DNA from: CAZTME01 sp964614795 | GTDB lineage: Bacteria; Patescibacteriota; Microgenomatia; UBA1400; PJMF01 | DNA length: 24,507 nt | Reading direction: 5' to 3' | Assembly: GCA_964614795.1 (NCBI GenBank) | Contig: CAZTME010000006.1 | Coordinates: 1-24,507 of the forward strand | Part shown: one piece after another, positions 23,024-24,507 of the stretch | Layout of the letters: every line of letters starts with the position of its first letter | Position numbering within the stretch: the stretch's first letter is position 1 | Program-made: the position numbers and the translations under genes | The notes under the pieces: model-generated | What the model was told of the DNA's origin: nothing | The model's database searches: none | The model's input: the letters and a program-made list of their open reading frames with translations, nothing else

Positions 23024-23857
23024 ATGCACTCTCAACTCTCAGCAGATTCAATTAATAAAACTCAAGCTTTGGCTCTCAACATTAGAATAAATATTATTAA
23101 AATGTTGGGTCAAGCAAAATCCGGTCATCCGGCGGGAGCGTTGGGCATGGCGGATTTTTTTGCCGTTCTTTATTCTGAAGTACTAAATCATCGACCCAAA
23201 GAACCACTTTGGCCACATCGTGATCGAGTAATACTATCCAATGGTCATATTTGTCCGGTTTTATACTCAACTTTGGCCTTAAGTGGTTATTTTTCTGAAA
23301 AAAAGCTTGACACTCTTCGACAATTAAATTCCCCGCTTCAAGGTCATCCTCACCGCGGTTCTTTGCCTGGTTTAGAAAATACCGGCGGACCACTTGGTCA
23401 GGGTTTATCTCAGGCTGTGGGACTGGCCTGGGCACTAAGATTTCAAAATAGTAATTCTCATGTTTATTGTTTTTTAAGCGACGGCGAACACGACGAGGGT
23501 CAAACTTGGGAAGCATACCTGGCCGGAGCCAAAGAAAAGTTGAAAAACTTAACGGTAATTATTGATCGCAATCACATTCAAATTGACGGCCAAACTGAAC
23601 AAGTAATGCCTTTGGATCCATTGATTGATAAATTACACAGTTTCGGTTGGACTTGTTTGGAAATTGACGGTCATGATCACAAATTAATTTATCAAGCTTT
23701 GTTGGCCGGCAAAAATGACCTTGAACCCAGCGTGATTGTCGCCAAAACCGCACCCGGCAAAGGAGTTTCTTTTATGGAGAATAAATATGAGTGGCACGGC
23801 AAACCTCCTTCAGAAGAAGAAGTGTTGCTGGCACTCAAGGAGTTAAAAAATGAATAG
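23024..23857 (+). CDS. Transketolase, N-terminal subunit
   Basis: This 277-residue protein corresponds to the thiamine-diphosphate-binding half of transketolase: G-Q-A-K-S-G-H-P-A-G-A-L-G-M-A-D, L-S-N-G-H, L-Q-G-H-P, G-G-P-L-G-Q-G-L-S-Q-A-V-G-L-A and the cofactor motif S-D-G-E-H-D-E-G-Q-T-W-E-A. Transketolase transfers two-carbon units in the non-oxidative pentose phosphate path. The split form (two genes, N and C) is common in archaea and many bacteria. Its stop overlaps the next gene by 8 nt (ATGAATAG), the same geometry as gatA/gatB. The cofactor-binding residues visible are intact. Confidence 0.95.
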   Translation: MHSQLSADSINKTQALALNIRINIIKMLGQAKSGHPAGALGMADFFAVLYSEVLNHRPKEPLWPHRDRVILSNGHICPVLYSTLALSGYFSEKKLDTLRQLNSPLQGHPHRGSLPGLENTGGPLGQGLSQAVGLAWALRFQNSNSHVYCFLSDGEHDEGQTWEAYLAGAKEKLKNLTVIIDRNHIQIDGQTEQVMPLDPLIDKLHSFGWTCLEIDGHDHKLIYQALLAGKNDLEPSVIVAKTAPGKGVSFMENKYEWHGKPPSEEEVLLALKELKNE

Positions 23858-24507
23858 TCCTTTGCAAGCTTCACGAGACGGATTCGGACTGGGACTTCTT
23901 CAAGCGGGCCAATTGGATGAAAAAGTTGTGGCGGTTACCGCTGATTTAACTGAATCAACCAGATTGAATTGGTTTGCAACTCAATTTCCGGAAAGATTGT
24001 TTCAAGTAGGTGTTGCCGAACAAAATGCTGTTGGAGTAGGGGCGGGGTTAGCTTTGGGGGGATTAAAACCTTTCGTAGCCAGTTATGCCAGTTTTTCANN
24101 NNNNNNNNNNNNNNNNNNNNNNNNNNNNNNNNNNNNNNNNNNNNNNNNNNNNNNNNNNNNNNNNNNNNNNNNNNNNNNNNNNNNNNNNNNNNNNNNNNNC
24201 TTGGGGAGTAATTCGCACCAGTGTTTGCTACAACCATGCTCCAGTTGTTATCGTAGGTGGACACGCCGGATTGGTTACCGGAGAAGATGGCGCCACTCAT
24301 CAATCTTTGGAAGATATTGCTATTATGCGAGTTTTGCCAAATATGACGGTCGTAGTTCCTTGTGATGCGGAAGAAGCCAGACAAGCTACTTTGGCTTTGG
24401 CGAAGTTAAATCAACCGAGTTATTTAAGATTGTCTAAACTTCCTGTTGCGCAAATTCATACTCAAGAAATGCCTTTTATCATTGGTGAATCCATTCAACT
24501 GAGAGAT
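23850..24507 (+). CDS. Transketolase, C-terminal subunit (partial, interrupted by N gap)
   Basis: This begins M-N-S-P-L-Q-A-S-R-D-G-F-G-L-G-L and includes D-L-T-E-S-T-R, F-Q-V-G-V-A-E-Q-N-A-V-G-V-G-A-G (the catalytic Glu of the cofactor ring) and F-V-A-S-Y-A-S-F-S at the gap. After the gap the reading resumes W-G-V-I-R-T-S-V-C-Y-N-H-A-P-V and G-E-D-G-A-T-H-Q-S-L-E-D-I-A-I-M-R, but in a frame 1 nt off, as the gap is written. It continues past the window end. The two fragments are one gene; the frame break comes from the gap size. It forms the active enzyme with the N subunit. Confidence 0.93.
24099..24199. other. Assembly gap (101 N) within the transketolase C gene
   Basis: A run of 101 unknown bases lies between the codons for A-S-F-S and W-G-V-I-R. 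Conserved transketolase sequence has only about five residues there (like P-G-R-N-P), so the real gap is probably near 13 bases and the N count looks like a placeholder. Confidence 0.95.

Noticed and set aside
23097..23516. Minus-strand 139-codon open frame inside transketolase N
   Set aside because: A shadow of conserved transketolase codons; composition is not protein-like.

Overview
This window looks like part of an AT-rich, densely packed genome from the Candidate Phyla Radiation (Patescibacteria). The protein dialects support that: GatA reads N-M-D-A-W-A-H-G-S-S, and CTP synthase has a divergent substrate motif plus a G-E-Y-Q-N motif. The genes are short and tightly spaced, the tRNA genes do not encode CCA, and Shine-Dalgarno sequences are almost absent. 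TGA is used as a stop (gatB, dnaE), so this is not a UGA-recoding lineage. The finer taxonomic position cannot be read from the window.

Layout. 1-298 (minus): tRNA-Asp followed by a short-chain dehydrogenase (SDR) start that breaks off after 45 codons. 299-539: a regulatory stretch with two palindromic repeat copies and the lemA promoter. 540-8584 (plus): a probable six-gene operon, lemA-htpX-gatC-gatA-gatB-dnaE, joining a membrane protease pair, the tRNA amidotransferase and the replicative polymerase. 8585-11157 (plus): pyrG, rplS and a YraN-type protein. 11158-12870: another palindromic repeat, tRNA-Glu, and purF, which has no conventional start codon outside the tRNA. 12862-13206 (minus): a small orphan protein with a near-perfect promoter. 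13275-16336 (plus): Asp/Glu racemase, membrane-anchored rhodanese, a multi-spanning GT-C type glycosyltransferase and a DUF1599-like protein. 16383-16976 (minus): an orphan 197-residue protein. 17020-22875 (minus): an alpha-glucan cluster (GT4 glycosyltransferase, GH57 amylase, GH15 glucoamylase, BadF-type sugar kinase). 23024-24507 (plus): split transketolase (N and C subunits), interrupted by an N gap and cut by the window end.

How the genes fit together. The glucan cluster can build, trim and hydrolyse an alpha-glucan and then phosphorylate the released sugar. The divergent transketolase would carry the carbon into pentose phosphates, which feed PRPP-dependent PurF and nucleotide synthesis (PyrG). 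GatCAB implies indirect charging of Gln and/or Asn tRNAs.

Cross-window patterns. (1) A roughly 70 bp palindromic intergenic element with ends like TAGACTTGTCGCGCAA occurs at least three times, plus a half copy, and lies upstream of both tRNA genes in the same orientation. (2) Several promoters sit so that the predicted transcription start falls at or 2-3 nt before the ATG, suggesting leaderless mRNAs. (3) The N gap most probably hides only about 13 bases. I see no CRISPR array, transposase, integrase or rRNA. No gene-free stretch exceeds 300 bases.
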